From NCBI RefSeq assembly GCF_014839805.1, contig NC_051141.1:14082777-14146776 (forward strand): a DNA stretch of 64,000 nt, read 5' to 3'. A program made the position numbers and the translations under genes. The first letter of the stretch is position 1. Each line of letters opens with the position of its first letter. Shown in pieces: positions 1-12,960 of the stretch. The notes beneath the pieces are model-generated. The model saw only the letters and a program-made list of their open reading frames with translations, did no database searches and was not told the DNA's origin. This DNA comes from Manduca sexta (lineage: Eukaryota > Arthropoda > Insecta > Lepidoptera > Sphingidae).

Positions 1-241
1 GGTACCTGCAAAAAATAATCGTAATATTCAACAAAGGAAACTGTGTCAACGCTGTACGATGTCATTAGATACAAATTCATGGTTCCGTCAGATGAATCAC
101 GCACGTGAAATATAATTTCACTATAAACGTCTCTGGGTCAGTGGTAATGGTGGGATAGTTAAGATTGTGGTCAACAGTACCGTCTCAACAATGTAGTTAC
201 CTAAACACCGTACACTTTTTCTTAAATGTTTGTTTGAATTT

Positions 242-545
242 TAGTATACAGTATTACACACATACAAACACCTACAACATCACGCATTTATCCCCGAAGA
301 GGTATGCAGAGGCGCAACCAAGGCACCCACTTTTCGCCAAGTGTGTTCTGTCCCATGATGTAATAGGGGGCGAGCCTATCGCCATATCGGGCACAAATTC
401 CAGACTCCGGATTGATACTGAGAAGAAAAACCCAAATATCACTTTGCCCGACCCGGGATTCGAACCCAGGACCTCAGAGCGCTGTTGTACCGCGCATGCA
501 GTACAACTATGCCACCGAGGCAGTCTACAGTAGTATACAGTATTA
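242..545 (-). mobile_element. tRNA-derived SINE, family A, with 15-bp target-site duplication
   Basis: Read on the minus strand, the element starts with a tRNA-like head. It has an A-box-like TGGCATAGTTG and a B box GGTTCGAATCC, followed by a tail shared with the copies near 31, 34.8 and 62.2 kb. A perfect 15-bp direct repeat (TAGTATACAGTATTA) flanks it at 242-256 and 531-545, so the element proper is about 257-530. The intact duplication and good box B suggest a fairly young insertion. Open frames of about 120-140 codons across it, on both strands, are read through the SINE and are not genes. Confidence 0.88.
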
Positions 546-1999
546 ATAGTATATAAATCTAGTTTTATATATGAACAAATTATATCATTATATTTGTCGA
601 TATATTTGACACCTTCACCATCATAAAGACGCTGATGAACGGTATAATTCGGAATAGATACATATTCCGCACATACTAGTACGTTAGCCACAAAAGTTAT
701 AAAATTAAATTTGAACTTTAGTCGAAATATTACTTTACCCTTATCTAAAATAAAGGAAGCCCTTTGATGTTTATTTTAGTGAAGTAAAAGCCGTCGTTAA
801 TGAAAAAAGGTTAAGGGCGATTTGAAATTTTGAATTTCTGCAGCTACTTTTGTGGCTGACTGTATATAAGACTACATACTCGTTTTTTGTAAATAAAATT
901 GCAAGAAATAAACCATAAAACTGTCTGCAACACTTATTTTCCCGTAACTGCATTGTCAATAAAATTCCGCATGATATAGCACGCATCGTTTAAATGATAT
1001 AACATTAGATTACATTACAAAAAAAAAAACAATTGAATCGAGTAACGGTTCTATGGAATTAATGCTTTTGTATGCGATGTGTATAATGTGAGCATTCATG
1101 TGTAGTATTGTTGCTGTCGCGTCCCACGCTTTTGCCCTCTTTGTGCTTATTGGTATTTAAGTGCAAAGAAAAGACATCCGTTACGTCCCAATTGAAAATT
1201 TAATTATAATTGTTTCAGGTAGAAATAAAAATAAAAGTTCAAGAATGACTAGCTGGAAGAATGGTTAAGTACACAAACAGTTATCTATGTACATACATTC
1301 CTAAGAGAAATATAAACACAAATAAAACTAAACCTTTTTGGAACATTTTTACATGACAAAAATTAACGACGTACTATATGCGACAAGTGAAACCCTTAGT
1401 AATTTTTTGTCATACTCTTTATTATCAGTATCAAAACTGGACCAAAGAGTGTCTTAAACGCATTGGAGCTTTACATATTTTTGCTTACATAAGTATACCA
1501 TAGAGTCCTTTAATTAGTAATTAAATGTCTTTTCGCACCTATTATATGTAACCAACTCTATGAACGATAAGGAATTAAGAAATTACCCGATACATGTGTA
1601 TTTCCCATAACTTTGTTCCGATCTAATGAGAGTCGAGGGCATTATCAACAGAATCTGTGATGGTATAAGGTTCTCAACGATTTAATTTAGCGCACGCCGA
1701 CTAAATCGCCATTGTTTGCTTGCAAATAGAACTATACCTAATCTGTGTAGTTGTGAACTGGAAACCATAGTCGGTACGAAAGCGTTCTGCTGAATAGCGG
1801 GTGCATTGTAAAGGAGGCGAAATTTTCACGGTCAGTAAATTAAAGGACAGTTAATTCTTGCACAGAGAAAGTAATATTTTGGAAGCAAAGGAAGTTTACG
1901 TCAAAGCACTTACACACTATTGCTTTAAAGACCGGAATTTTATACAATTCTCGATTTCGAATTCTCGAACTTTGACTTTACGGATGAACAAGTAACAAC
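546..1999. other. Non-coding, AT-rich, nothing recognised
   Basis: No open frame shows protein-like composition or usable splice sites here. There is an A-run at about 1018-1030. The stretch may belong to a long intron of the minus-strand gene that starts near 25.4 kb, but nothing in it shows that. Confidence 0.5.
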
Positions 2000-2112
2000 A
2001 CCTCAGTCCCCCCCGTGACCATGAAGGCTGCAAAGTCTTCGAAACGTCGGGAGAAAATAAAAAAAACTAAGCCCCCGATAGAATCCGAAAATTACTTTAA
2101 TTTCAATTCTCG
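2000..2112 (+). repeat. Interspersed repeat F, copy 1
   Basis: The stretch reading GTGACCATGAAGGCTGCAAA, then CTTCGAAACGTCGGGAG and GATAGAATCCGAAAATTA, recurs in diverged form at 36742-36842 in the same orientation. I recall this sequence as common in lepidopteran genomes. The 77-codon ORF over it is therefore not treated as a gene. Family unassigned. Confidence 0.65.
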
Positions 2113-2820
2113 ATGTTATATTATCAAAGACTGTAGTTATAATAAAATATGTTTAAAAGTATGTATTAAACTAGTGATCTGTTCAATAACTGCGTTCCAG
2201 CGAATGTACAACAAAATGAACTATCGTATAACTAAGGTCATCCATTGACCGCAATTCGACGTTCGAAATTCGAATAGAATATATTCGTAACACATAATTA
2301 TTAATTATAATACATACATTTTACTTTTACGCAGTCCTTTTTAATCAACTTCATGCCAAATCTATCACTCCTCCGTGTGCTCGGTGTGCTTAAAAATAGG
2401 TAAATTTTTTCTTGCTTATCAATACGTAGATCAAAATTTGTTTATTCCCATATACGTCATACATATATCTCTGGTGTAAAATCCGACCAGCGCTCATATT
2501 GTGCATTTTTAAAGAATTATTGTGTACCTTCTTGCCCATGTTTACGTAAACTCAACTCAACAAGAGGCAATGATAGAATCGGCATACTCAGTTTTCATAG
2601 TCGGTAACTTTTCAGCTGGACCTGTTCCGGTCATATTACAAGCAGTACTATCGTATTTCTAGGGGTGTTGGATGATCATCTCAAGTGTCTGAGCAGTGAT
2701 TTGAGACCAAGCTTGATCAAGGCCACTCGGCTACCGTTCTCACATTACAATTTTCTAACTACAAATTAATACTTTCGGAAAGTGGGTTATGCTAATAGTG
2801 AAAACGTGACCTATTTCGAA

Positions 2821-2870
2821 CAGGATTTGAATTGTAAAGGATTACTAAATCCTTTACAAATCAAATCCTG
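2821..2870. repeat. 50-bp near-perfect palindrome (hairpin)
   Basis: CAGGATTTGA at 2821-2830 is mirrored by TCAAATCCTG at 2861-2870. The arms are about 23 bp with a single mismatch and a 2-4 nt turn. Such a structure could extrude as a cruciform or fold as RNA. No flanking element was recognised. Confidence 0.85.
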
Positions 2871-3214
2871 AGCCGGTCTCATTGTAGAGGTAGGCTACTG
2901 TAAAATATGGATTAAACTGATGCTTATTAATTACTAACTTATCAATATAATTTTATCTTTTTTTAAATTTATACTTTATTCCTTATTACCAATAAAAATC
3001 GATCTTAAGCGGCTTTTCTCTAGTTACATCGCAAGTTTACCTAATTACCTTTAATTATAATGCTATCAAAAATTCATATTTTATGGACAACATACTAGCT
3101 AAATAGGTATAAATAAATATTGGGTATATATGTGTCACCGGAAACTTAGGAACAGTTATATATCAATAACCTACCTTGATGGTCCTAAGAAACACATTCA
3201 AAGCCCCAACTATA

Positions 3215-3228
3215 CCGCTAGATGGCGT
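3215..3228 (+). promoter_or_regulatory. CTCF-like core motif, site 1
   Basis: CCGCTAGATGGCGT matches 13 of 14 positions of the CTCF consensus CCRSYAGRKGGCGC. Single motif hits are weak evidence. It is listed because three other matches occur in the first 26 kb. Confidence 0.3.
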
Positions 3229-4001
3229 TGATTGTAGCGCTGATAATATATCATTTCATACAAAAAATAGCTACTGCTAATACACTACTAATACTACATT
3301 TTACAAGTCATCTGGATTAATTTGTGATGCTATGCATACAGCATATCACAAGGCCCAAAATGAAACTTGGACATGCACTTTATTCTTTTCGTATACCCCA
3401 GTTGGTACAAAGATACATTTATGGCGACCTTTAAAAAAAATAATAATACTAACGGATATATAAAAGATTGTATTTGAAACCGTCACAATTTATTTCGCAG
3501 TTTCTTAATACGATTTCGTAATTTGCATATCCAGGTACCTTTTATGTCGATAAGTGAAATCGTACTACGTTGAATTTTCTATGATTAATCGCGCCATAAC
3601 AAATGTCAGGCAGTCAGATTTCATTGCCTACCAAATATAATGTGCTGGTTCCGTATCCTAGACTACGTAATATTCATATTTTATACGCTGTAGATGTCTT
3701 TACGACTGGCTTGTGACTGGCAACTAGCTTGAATATCTATCTTTTAGATGCCAACCCAAGCTAATTGACCTAAAGTGCAGTGAACAATATGGTGGGAGTA
3801 CGGTCGGATAAAGGGTTCGTTCTGGTTTCTTGATATCAAAAAGTTAAGGGAAATTGTAAGTTAAACATCAGTGTAATAACATTGATATTAATTAATATAC
3901 TTCGTTCTTATATTAACTAGCATTTGTAACTTCATATTTTATAATCATAACTCGCAGCTTTGCCTACATGAAAGAGATTTTACGGGGTAAAAGGCCCATA
4001 G

Positions 4002-4003
<2 letters not shown>

Positions 4004-4042
<39 letters not shown>
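4004..4042. repeat. (TA)n microsatellite
   Basis: An uninterrupted run of alternating T and A about 39 nt long. It is likely length-polymorphic. Confidence 0.95.
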
Positions 4043-4045
<3 letters not shown>

Positions 4046-4559
4046 GGAGGAAGCTATGTGTCCGGTTGATTGTTGTTTGCGTGCATAACGCACAATAATT
4101 GTTAATCTAATTTTATTTGATTTGTTACATTTTTCTATTACTTAAAACCTTCCGCATTAGCCGTAATGTAATAGTTTATTTAAAAATTATAATTTACGAA
4201 ACGACCAATCAGAGCAAGGCACGTGTCTCGAGCGGGGTCGAGGCGCCATCTTTACTATTCAGGTAGGCCATGAGTGCTTTGGACATTCGTTGGAGGAATC
4301 ATGATAGTGACTGGTCGAGTTGATCGAGTTGGATCGTTGAGAATATTTGTTGCTTAAAGTAAGATAGGTGCCCTGAACCCGCTGCTCGGTCTTAATTGTC
4401 CACTTTTCTATCGTCATTATTGTAAAGTGACAAATATTGTTTAATTTGAATTCGAATATAAAAATATCTGTGATCATTGTGTTTTGTGCTCGCATTTTAC
4501 CCTGATGACGCCCACCAAGTCCGCAACCACTAATGATGATGTCGACGGGAATAATGCTT

Positions 4560-5160
4560 CTCCGACATATATATATTCCAGGAATAAAAAACCCATGTCC
4601 TTTTATTTTCTCAAACTATGTTAACCAAATTTCAATGAAATGCGTTCAATAGTTTTTGAGTTTATTGCATTCAGAGACACAGACGCGACGGGGGTTTTGT
4701 TTTTAAAATATATTAGCTTTTTCTCGCAGCCTTGCCCGTTTATATCCTTCTCAGGGTCTCAGTTTATCTCCATACCAAATTTCATCAAGATCTGTTGGGT
4801 ATTTTTGAAGTCTATCGCGTTCGGACAGGCAGACAGATGCGGCGAGGGGCTCTATTATAATTTTTTTAGAACTTTTTAAGATGAACAATTCCTTCATGCA
4901 CGATTGTTGCGTAATTTTAACCGTCTACGCGGCGCACGCAATAAAACCTCTCTAAAGGAGTAATTTTCTTTGTTGCAATAAGTATTTTTCGTTGGTGCTC
5001 CGCTCTTATTGGTCATAGCGTGATACTGTATTGCCAAATATCATTCCTTGATAAATGGGCTATCCAACACTATAATATTTTAATTTGAACCAGTAGTTCC
5101 TGAGATTAGCGCGGTCAAACAAACAACCGAAATCTTTAGCTTTATATTATAGTATAGAGG
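4560..5160 (-). repeat. Interspersed repeat C, long copy
   Basis: On the minus strand this shares blocks with 12535-12960, 45295-45830 and 61365-61700. Shared blocks include a GTTACGCAACAATCGTG-type segment, a 'chemical-looking' run ending in TCTGTCTGCCTGTC, and GATGAAATTTGGTATGGAGAT. The left 150 bp (4570-4720) looks like a second, related unit, so this may be composite. It is a common type in Lepidoptera; I cannot assign the superfamily. ORFs here are incidental. Confidence 0.7.
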
Positions 5161-5320
5161 AATAGATTAATAGATTAGGATAAGCATGAATTCTCGACTC
5201 AGTTCTTATTACTTTTCTACATCCAAGATGCAGAAAGATTTCAAATAAAACTTACCAACACAAGTCCATCAGGTATAATTTTTACTACGGTTGCGTAACT
5301 GTGAGTCACCGCCCAAAAAC

Positions 5321-5401
5321 TATAACCCGGCCGAGTAGTGTGCTCGGCACCGTGCGTTCGCGTAGTGGTTGACGGCGACCACTTGCACGCGCCGGGTTAT
5401 A
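5321..5401. repeat. GC-rich multibranch inverted repeat (cloverleaf-like)
   Basis: Perfect 11-bp outer arms (TATAACCCGGC at 5321-5331, GCCGGGTTATA at 5391-5401) enclose two further hairpins. One is GCCGAG/CTCGGC (5330-5335 with 5343-5348, 7-nt loop). The other is AGTGGT/ACCACT (5364-5369 with 5378-5383), extended by GCGT/ACGC. The block is much richer in G and C than its surroundings. It could be a structured RNA, the end of a DNA element, or chance within a GC island. Confidence 0.6.
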
Positions 5402-8276
5402 ATGTGAGGCAAGCCGTCATGCACAACTGCCGACGCGTGACTCCTGCATCCGGTGGCGACCCTCTGAACAGCCCTACCCCTGCACACCATGTACTCTTAG
5501 TCACGTTCCGTGTATGAGTTAATTCTAAAGTTTCTATAATTGTTGCGTCAGGTTAAAACAGGTACTAGTTTCGTTATATAGCTTTTGTTTAATATTTAAA
5601 AAAAAACACTTAAAACAATTCCACAAAACTTTGAGTATTTTAATTTTGACCTGGAAATATTTGTGTCTGGAATAAGGCCTTGATTTAGACGGAAATGAGC
5701 AACTTTATTCTTAAGACTCCGATAAGAATCTTTATGTAATAATCACAACATAGAATCCAATCCGTGTACTTCCAACATATGTTAATAGACTTTCGCAAAA
5801 TTCAAATTCACCGGAAACAGAACATAATATAAAGGAGGTCTATACGAATATAAATAACATACATTACTACATCTCCACAATACTATAATTAGATAAACTC
5901 CCGCCGCTTAAAATCACTCGATTTTGAACGTACAGAAGTTTCTAACAATTATATTCCTGAATCAAAGCGCGAAATAGTTTCTCCTGCAACAATGTTCGCG
6001 CTTCGCAGCGATCCGGCACTTCGGGCAACTGCCTTTGCTTTTCCCAAGAGTAATTACAGAGCTTAGACAATCGTCTGATTACAACTGTGTATGTAAATTA
6101 CTATCTTGGGGTATTCGGCATAACTATGTGCAATCTGAGCAAACATTGCTTGTTAAATAACAATTGTGACCTCATTTTGCAATAAATAACTGTAAGAAAC
6201 AAAATAATTGGCAATAGTACTAAAGTTTAATAATATGGAGGTTATGAGAAATTCAAGTCGACCCTACGCCGCCAAGGCAGACTATATCGTACTTATATTT
6301 AAAGATTTTGTTTTATCCAAACCCGCACAGCATTAAAAATTACAGATATCTATCTAAATGTAGAAACTCGAGCCCCGCTGTTGAACATGTTTAATGTAAA
6401 CAAAATGCTGCGCGCTCAAACTAAAAAATATTTTTTGCATGATGGTGATTAAGCCACATTAATTATCCAGTTATTTAGTTTATAAACGGTACTTACGTAG
6501 GATGACCGTTGTGCTGACCAATTGTTACGCTCTAGTTTATTTAATCCTGAGTACAAAACCATACAAAATCTTTAATATACATTCTTTTTATAGGTGCGTT
6601 GGTATTTAGTACATTTTTATGTAATGAATTTATTTATAATGCTACTTATAAAATTACGATTTTAATAAAGTTACGGTCAAAAATTGGTTATAAATGTCAC
6701 GAACGAAAGTGATAGTAAAAATGAAACCAATAGATAAGTACATAGCTTATATAGTTACAACAATATCATATACTTTTATATTTCTTTTTTTATTAAAATT
6801 CTCTAATTTTTTTTTTAATTCTTATAATCTTCATTTCTGCAGTTTAATTTTATGTTTGAGTCAGCGTCATGGCATGACCAACGTTTATGCATGAGAGTAT
6901 CAGTTTGTGAAGCGGCGAAGTTGTAAAATTCATACGCATTCTAACAACGGCAAATTTGTATGTTTACAAAACAATTCGAATGCAGTGCGTTTTCTGCTTG
7001 GTTTCGTATGCGCACAGGCATACATACATTATAGCTATTATTATATAACGCCACTAAGGGCCTCCTTACATGAAACAACACAAATACTTATAATATTTTT
7101 GTCGTTTCCTATGTTTCATGTAAATATATAAAGTATACCATCATAACACTCATAATATTATTTAAAATACTATAAGATTGAATCAAACAATAATAAACTA
7201 TGAAACTTTATATCGCACCTAAGAACTAAAATTTTAACTCAAATTTTATATATTTTCCGATTTTGTTAAAAAACGACCTTCTAAAAACAATCTTATCCAA
7301 AATAAAAAGAAGTTCTCAGCTTCGACGACCTCCCAATTTACTGCCTTCTATATTGTTTTCAAATGTTTTTTAATCGTTTCCCACAAATCATCTTTTTGCT
7401 TTATGTCACTTTAGTTCTAAATTTTTGATATATTGAACTAGTGTCGTCTACCGACGCACGTACTTATATTCGGGTCACGTCGTTAAACGTTAGGTGCGCA
7501 CGTCGGTACCTCCTTCACTGATATTATTAGATCCGGAATCAATACCAAATGAGTTTCGACAAAATATATTCATTAAATTTTGAATTTGAGACAACAACCC
7601 AAACACAATTGTTTGTTCAAACAAATTGTTTATCTGGGTTCTATTAGCTAGCTGCTGTACTGCGGTTAACTAGAGCGTTTTTTTTTTACAACAAACAGAT
7701 AATATCATTCCCACATACTACATAGGTTAATGGCGACTTTGTTCGTAGTATACATACATATATGAATAAAAAAATAAACATTAAGTATATTTTCACTTCC
7801 CATTTAAATAGTAAATAATGAATTGTGAATTTTTAACATATTAAAATATAATCTACTACATAAGTACGTTAACTAAAGGAGTCAGGCTAGAGGAATAAGT
7901 GCTAACAGATTCGACTAATACACTAGTCAACTAGAACTCACGATAAAGTACTTAAGAAAAACCATTTGAGAACTTATATCAATAAACTTAACAATTGAAT
8001 TGCCGTTCACACGGGAAAGCCGACGATCATTGATAAGTGTATCAGTTTAATTCAAACGAGTTCTGCTAACGGTACTCCTAGATTATCTTAGATAAACGTC
8101 GGTGCGCGATGGTATTGTTAATATCAGCGGACTAATTTGTGATGCAAGACCACAGACATTTGCGAAATGATTGATATTTTGGCAAATTCTAACTAACGGA
8201 CTCCACCCCATTGAGTAGTTGACAAAACTCGCAGAATATTTTGGTACGTCAATATTTAGCAAAGCACTCTATCCTA
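5402..8276. other. Non-coding stretch, nothing recognised
   Basis: AT-rich DNA with several short open frames (for example 6694-6894 and 6907-7131) of skewed, low-complexity composition. None has convincing splice sites or family resemblance. Confidence 0.5.
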
Positions 8277-8507
8277 CTTATTCATAGACGTTTTTTTATC
8301 TAAGGACGGAGTAAAGGTGTGATAACCAGTCTGTTTCTCAGTGCCACGGCACGGCAGCCTTTTCAGTGCGTAGACATAGGGCCGTTGTGATTGGCTAATA
8401 TTGAGATACAACTTGAATTTAGTTGGCTGTCAGATCAACAAAGCTGAGAAACAGACTTGTTATCACAGCTTTACTCCGTCCTTAGATAAAAAAAGTCTAT
8501 GAATAAG
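8277..8507. mobile_element. MITE-like element D, full copy with ~66-bp terminal inverted repeats
   Basis: The left end CTTATTCATAGACG... and right end ...AGTCTATGAATAAG form inverted repeats of roughly 66 bp with only a few mismatches. They cover ATCTAAGGACGGAGTAAAG and the TCTGTTTCTCAG block. The internal part is about 95 bp and has no ORF. A shorter relative lies at 47782-47893. The structure is typical of a non-autonomous DNA transposon; superfamily unassigned. Confidence 0.85.
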
Positions 8508-11182
8508 CGGGAGAGTTTTAGATAAAAAATATTGCCTGCGGCACGTCCCACGCGAAAAAAAACTTTTCAGGATTAATATTTTCCCGGTATAATAAGAGAC
8601 CTATAACACTCAGGAAAAACATTTACACTTAACAAAGTATTCTTTTCAGTATAATTTTTAGGTCGAAGATTCGAGCAGCCTGTATAACATAGTATGTTCA
8701 CCTTTCCGTTTGTTTTTGTAGCATATCTCAAAGGCCATACGGACCGACACACGGGCTGTTCCACTCGGCTGCACTAAACGTACTCATGCTCCAAATTACA
8801 TGCGGGCGGCAAGCACCTGTCTGTTTAGATAAAAAAAACTATATGCTCGAGTTCTTTACTCTTGTAATTTACTAGCGTACGTACCGAACCATATCCTTGT
8901 AACTAGATTGTGATAGTTACTTCCTTTGCAACCCGCAGTACCTTCAAATAAGGAGTCAGTCAAGCAAGCACTGATGAGTCAACTGCGTTTAAAGTTTTGT
9001 GGTACTTCTGCCGGATGGGATAAATTCTTTACAAAAGATGTTGTTAGCAGCGGTTTTCGATTGACCGATATTGATAGAATCCGGTGGGTGTCATTGCGGT
9101 AACCGTGGGTGTGAAAAGCATGCAAATATTAATCACATTTTGATTAGCTGGTGTCTGGTAACATACCTAAGTATTTTTGTTTTGCAAAGTTAGTTAATGG
9201 CCGCGCTTTATTCAGATGAAATAAGACATTAGGAATTTATGCAAAAAGGATATTTTTAACAGAGATATTAATTAATAATAAATAACTGTAAAAATTAATG
9301 GTGGCAAAAAAAATATACACCAATGACATCAACGAAGTCGCATTGTTGCCTTTTATATTATATACTTATGCAATAGTAGTTTCCCTGTTTAAATTTAACG
9401 AACAGTCTGTACTTAGTAACCGCAATTGTTAAAACATCATGGTAAGACACGAGATGGCAGAATGCCAAGGACTCCGTGGCTCAGCGACCCCTGCTACCGT
9501 ATTTACGTAAACCACACATTCGAGGAAGCATCGCGCGACGAGACGCCGCGGTCAGGAAAACGAAATTCTGCGTCATTTTAAAACCGACATCATCCAAACA
9601 TTGCCTTATACCGCTACTATACTCAATATGAAAAAGGAACTTCACAGTTTTCCTAATATACAGTGTTATTTAACCTGGCTGTTTAAATGTTATTTGTTGG
9701 CGTTTAAGTGCGTTTTATTTATGAGTGACTTTTTGAATCAAGTGTGCTTGATTTGGTTGGTGTGCCACTGGATAATGTATATTATTATAGTGTTAGGGAG
9801 TCATAAGATGGATGACCAATTACCTATAACTCTTCAACAGCCTATGAGATTGGGCGATAATGGTAATCGCACTTTACTAGTGAAAATATAACAATATCAC
9901 ATAAACCCCAAAAAGGACCTTCAGCCGTGTTATGAGGAAATTTGTTATTCTGAGATAAAATAATGCAAACGTTTATTTTCTACGGAAAATCGAATGTAGT
10001 TCATGTATTTTTAAATATTTATCTTCGTGTACCTACAGTACGATGCTACGGCATTTATAAACTCTACCTATATTAATTGCAAATTGTATTCTAAAACAAA
10101 TTAAAAAACTAATAGTTAAAAGTAGTCAGTTAGTTAAAAGTATAATATTTTTACTCGTGTTATGTGAATATTATACATTGGTACCTTCAATGGGCATGTG
10201 TATCAGATGTTTTTTATTTTAAATAAGTAAAAGTTTAATTAATATCAAAGTAACACTTTCCGTGTTAATTATTTTCTTAATAAAATAAACTGCTTTTGGC
10301 ATTATGGCTACTTATATACTTAATCGTATATAAATAAATAAAATAATAATTTGATTTCATAACCATCATCAATCAATCTGTGTAGCATAAACCACACTTA
10401 CCATACTTATTAGTAGTAATTACGTAGGTAAACACACCAAATCGTAAGCATAATCTGTATTACTTTTTCCTTTTAAAACCATTGGTGCAGCGAATGAATG
10501 ATTAGCGTTAAGCTTCGTGTACACGTGTATTGACAATTAGTAACACATCGCTATGTTGCTAGAAGTGAACAGATTGCAATACTTAGTTACGAATTAGTGC
10601 AGCCTAGGTTCGTAGAATTAAATTTTATCACTTACATTAACATTATTGGGTCCAGTTATCCAACCCACGGCTTTAGTGTACATATCTACTTCCTACGATG
10701 CTGTCAAAAGTGAAAAAACTCTAGATGCTACACAACATGAAAATAGTTTCTTGGTTAAACTACAACCATCATTATAAAATCAAATGTCACGAAACTATCA
10801 TCATGTAGATTAAAACATTATGGAATAACTAGATGCAGCTACAGAAATTTAAAACTTGATGAATATTAAAAATGAATCCAATTATCTTCACTAGTAATCG
10901 AAAACAAGACTTTATTAGTTTCATATAACTATACGAATAAGATAATTTCCACGAATTCCCAAAACTACAGACAAGAAGGAGTGGACGACGTTTTAGTCAT
11001 GCTGGAATTCTGCACTCGTGCGTTTCGTGCGTTTCACAACGTAGTCGTAGCGAATATTTCTACGGTTTCCTACTTTATTAATTAATTTAACGCCACACAA
11101 TTATTTATCTGTTTTCTCTGACAATATACTAATACGTGTAACGGATCGGTAACTTTATAATGTAATCAAGTACATATAATAA
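8508..11182. other. Non-coding stretch, nothing recognised
   Basis: No exon-like segment is supported. An open frame of 96 codons at 9601-9891 has no ATG at its start and no recognisable domain. The GC-richer patch 9440-9570 has no clear promoter elements. Confidence 0.45.
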
Positions 11183-11496
11183 TAATATCAGCTCTGTATT
11201 ATATACTGTCCCACTGTTGGGCACTTCCTCTACTACTGAGAGATTAGGCCCTTAGTCCGCCATGCTAGCCTAGTGCGGATTGGTAGCCTTCACGCACCAT
11301 CAAAATTCATATTATATAGAACTTCTCAAGTATGTAGGTTTCCTCACGATGTTTTCCTTCACCGTTAAAGCAAGCGATAATTCACAAAAATACACGCATA
11401 CCTGATTTTAGAAAAATCAGAGGTGTGTGCTCTGGGTTTTTACCTGCGGACATTCGTCCCGGCAGTCCGTTCCACAACCAACTAGGCTGTCTCCGT
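11183..11496 (-). mobile_element. tRNA-derived SINE, family B (Metulj-like), diverged copy
   Basis: On the minus strand the order is tRNA-like head, GTCCGCAGGT-type box B region, AGGTGTGTG block, a run through AACGGTGAAGGAAAACATCG, and a 3' end reading CAGTAGTAGAGGAAG. It matches 30356-30696 along its whole length in opposite orientation, with scattered differences. From memory it resembles Metulj-type SINEs of butterflies and moths; a library match would settle the name. Confidence 0.85.
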
Positions 11497-12117
11497 TTAA
11501 TTCAAGTACTTAATTTAAAAAAATAATATAGTTTTTAGTTGAATTCTACTTTAGTTATTATTGTGATAATTATTTTTTTTTTAGAAATAAACTACAGATT
11601 ACCTGGGAACTGGTAGTAAGTAAACTCTTAGTAGACCGAGCAAACTGTTGACCATTAGGAAACGGAGCAACTCTCAACAGTCGTCTCAATAGAAGGAAAC
11701 ACTATCATTTGGGATAAAAGAACTCTACAATACTTATATTAACCAATACACTCACATATAAATTGATACCAAGCATTTCATGCGAGATAATGTAGTGCAA
11801 ATAACTCGCTAAACCAATGCTTTGCCCCTAAATAGAGTTTTTGTCCGCATTTCAAACGGTCTACAATACTGGATTTAATGATACCGCGATTACAAGTCAT
11901 TGACCCGTCGAATGCATAGACGTCTTGGCCTCTCGCCCAACGCCTTACGGTAGATATTCTACGCTACCCAGTTATTTATTAACTTCTAATTGTTGCTGCG
12001 AAGTTTTCGAGTGTCTTCCTAGCACGAATGACCTCGTGCGTTTGGCTTCACCTTACCCCTCCTGCCTGGTCTAGATTCTCCTTATCACTCCACATCTGTA
12101 GTTACCGTATGTTTAGA

Positions 12118-12131
12118 CCGCCATCTAGTGA
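12118..12131 (-). promoter_or_regulatory. CTCF-like core motif, site 2
   Basis: On the minus strand TCACTAGATGGCGG matches 12 of 14 positions of the CTCF consensus. Weak evidence on its own. Confidence 0.25.
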
Positions 12132-12179
12132 TAATTAGGAAAATAATATTTGACGGTAGCATGTTGCATGTGGCATATT

Positions 12180-12375
12180 ATTTCTTTGGTCATATAATAT
12201 TATATAATTAAGGCCCCTACCCGAGCCGACAGCCGTGAGCAATTTCTTACATACTACAGAGAGCGAGTTACATGCCGGAATACACAAAAATTTACGAATA
12301 AGCTGTTTAAAAATCAATCTCGAATAATTTTCAATTTCTTTATAAAATTGTCTACCCCAAAGTGTTGGTTGCAAA
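12180..12375 (-). repeat. Interspersed repeat G, copy 1
   Basis: The segment with TAAGGCCCCTACCCGAG, then TTACATACT and TTTAAAAATCAATCT is shared, at lower identity, with 18135-18450 in the same orientation. The two minus-strand ORFs over the copies translate to related peptides only because the repeat is shared. Family unassigned. Confidence 0.6.
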
Positions 12376-12534
12376 TTAAAATGATTAATGAAATTATGAA
12401 ATTATGTGTACTTTAGGAAGACTTTATAACGAAATAATATCTAAATAATAAAAAAAATTAAACAACCAAAATAAGGAGGTGTTTAGTTTTTTTTTTCTAT
12501 ATCTATTTCTTTACTTCTACATTATTATAATATA

Positions 12535-12960
12535 ATAAAGCTGAAGAGTTTGTTTGTTTTTTTGAAAGCGGTAAACTCAGGAACAACTGGTTCGAATAGA
12601 AATAGTATTTTAGTTTAGGATACCCCATATATCCATGAAATCTATAGGCTATAAAATATCACGCTATAACCAATAGGTGCGAAGCATCAATGGTAAATGT
12701 TACTTAAACGGGTAAAGTTTATTACTTTTAACGGCTTCCGCTGCGTAAACGGATAAAGTTACGCAACAATCGTGTTTGACGGAATGATACCTCTTAAAAA
12801 GTTCTAAAACTTATTTTATAAAAAAACGGCCCTCGCTAAATCTGTCTGCCTGTCTTAAGGAGATACACTCAAACATAATCACTGATTTCGATGAAATTTG
12901 GTCTGGAGATAGTTTGAGACCCTAAGCCTTCTTAATGTCCTTACATTGGCTACTGTATAT
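12535..12960 (+). repeat. Interspersed repeat C, plus-strand copy
   Basis: Starts near GCTGAAGAGTTTGTTTG and runs through CGCAACAATCGTGTTTGACG and TCTGTCTGCCTGTC to GATGAAATTTGGTC. It is homologous to 4560-5160, 45295-45830 and 61365-61700. No coding capacity. Confidence 0.75.

Noticed and set aside
9601..9891. 96-codon plus ORF with hydrophobic stretches
   Set aside because: No ATG at the opening, no splice context, composition consistent with random AT-rich sequence.
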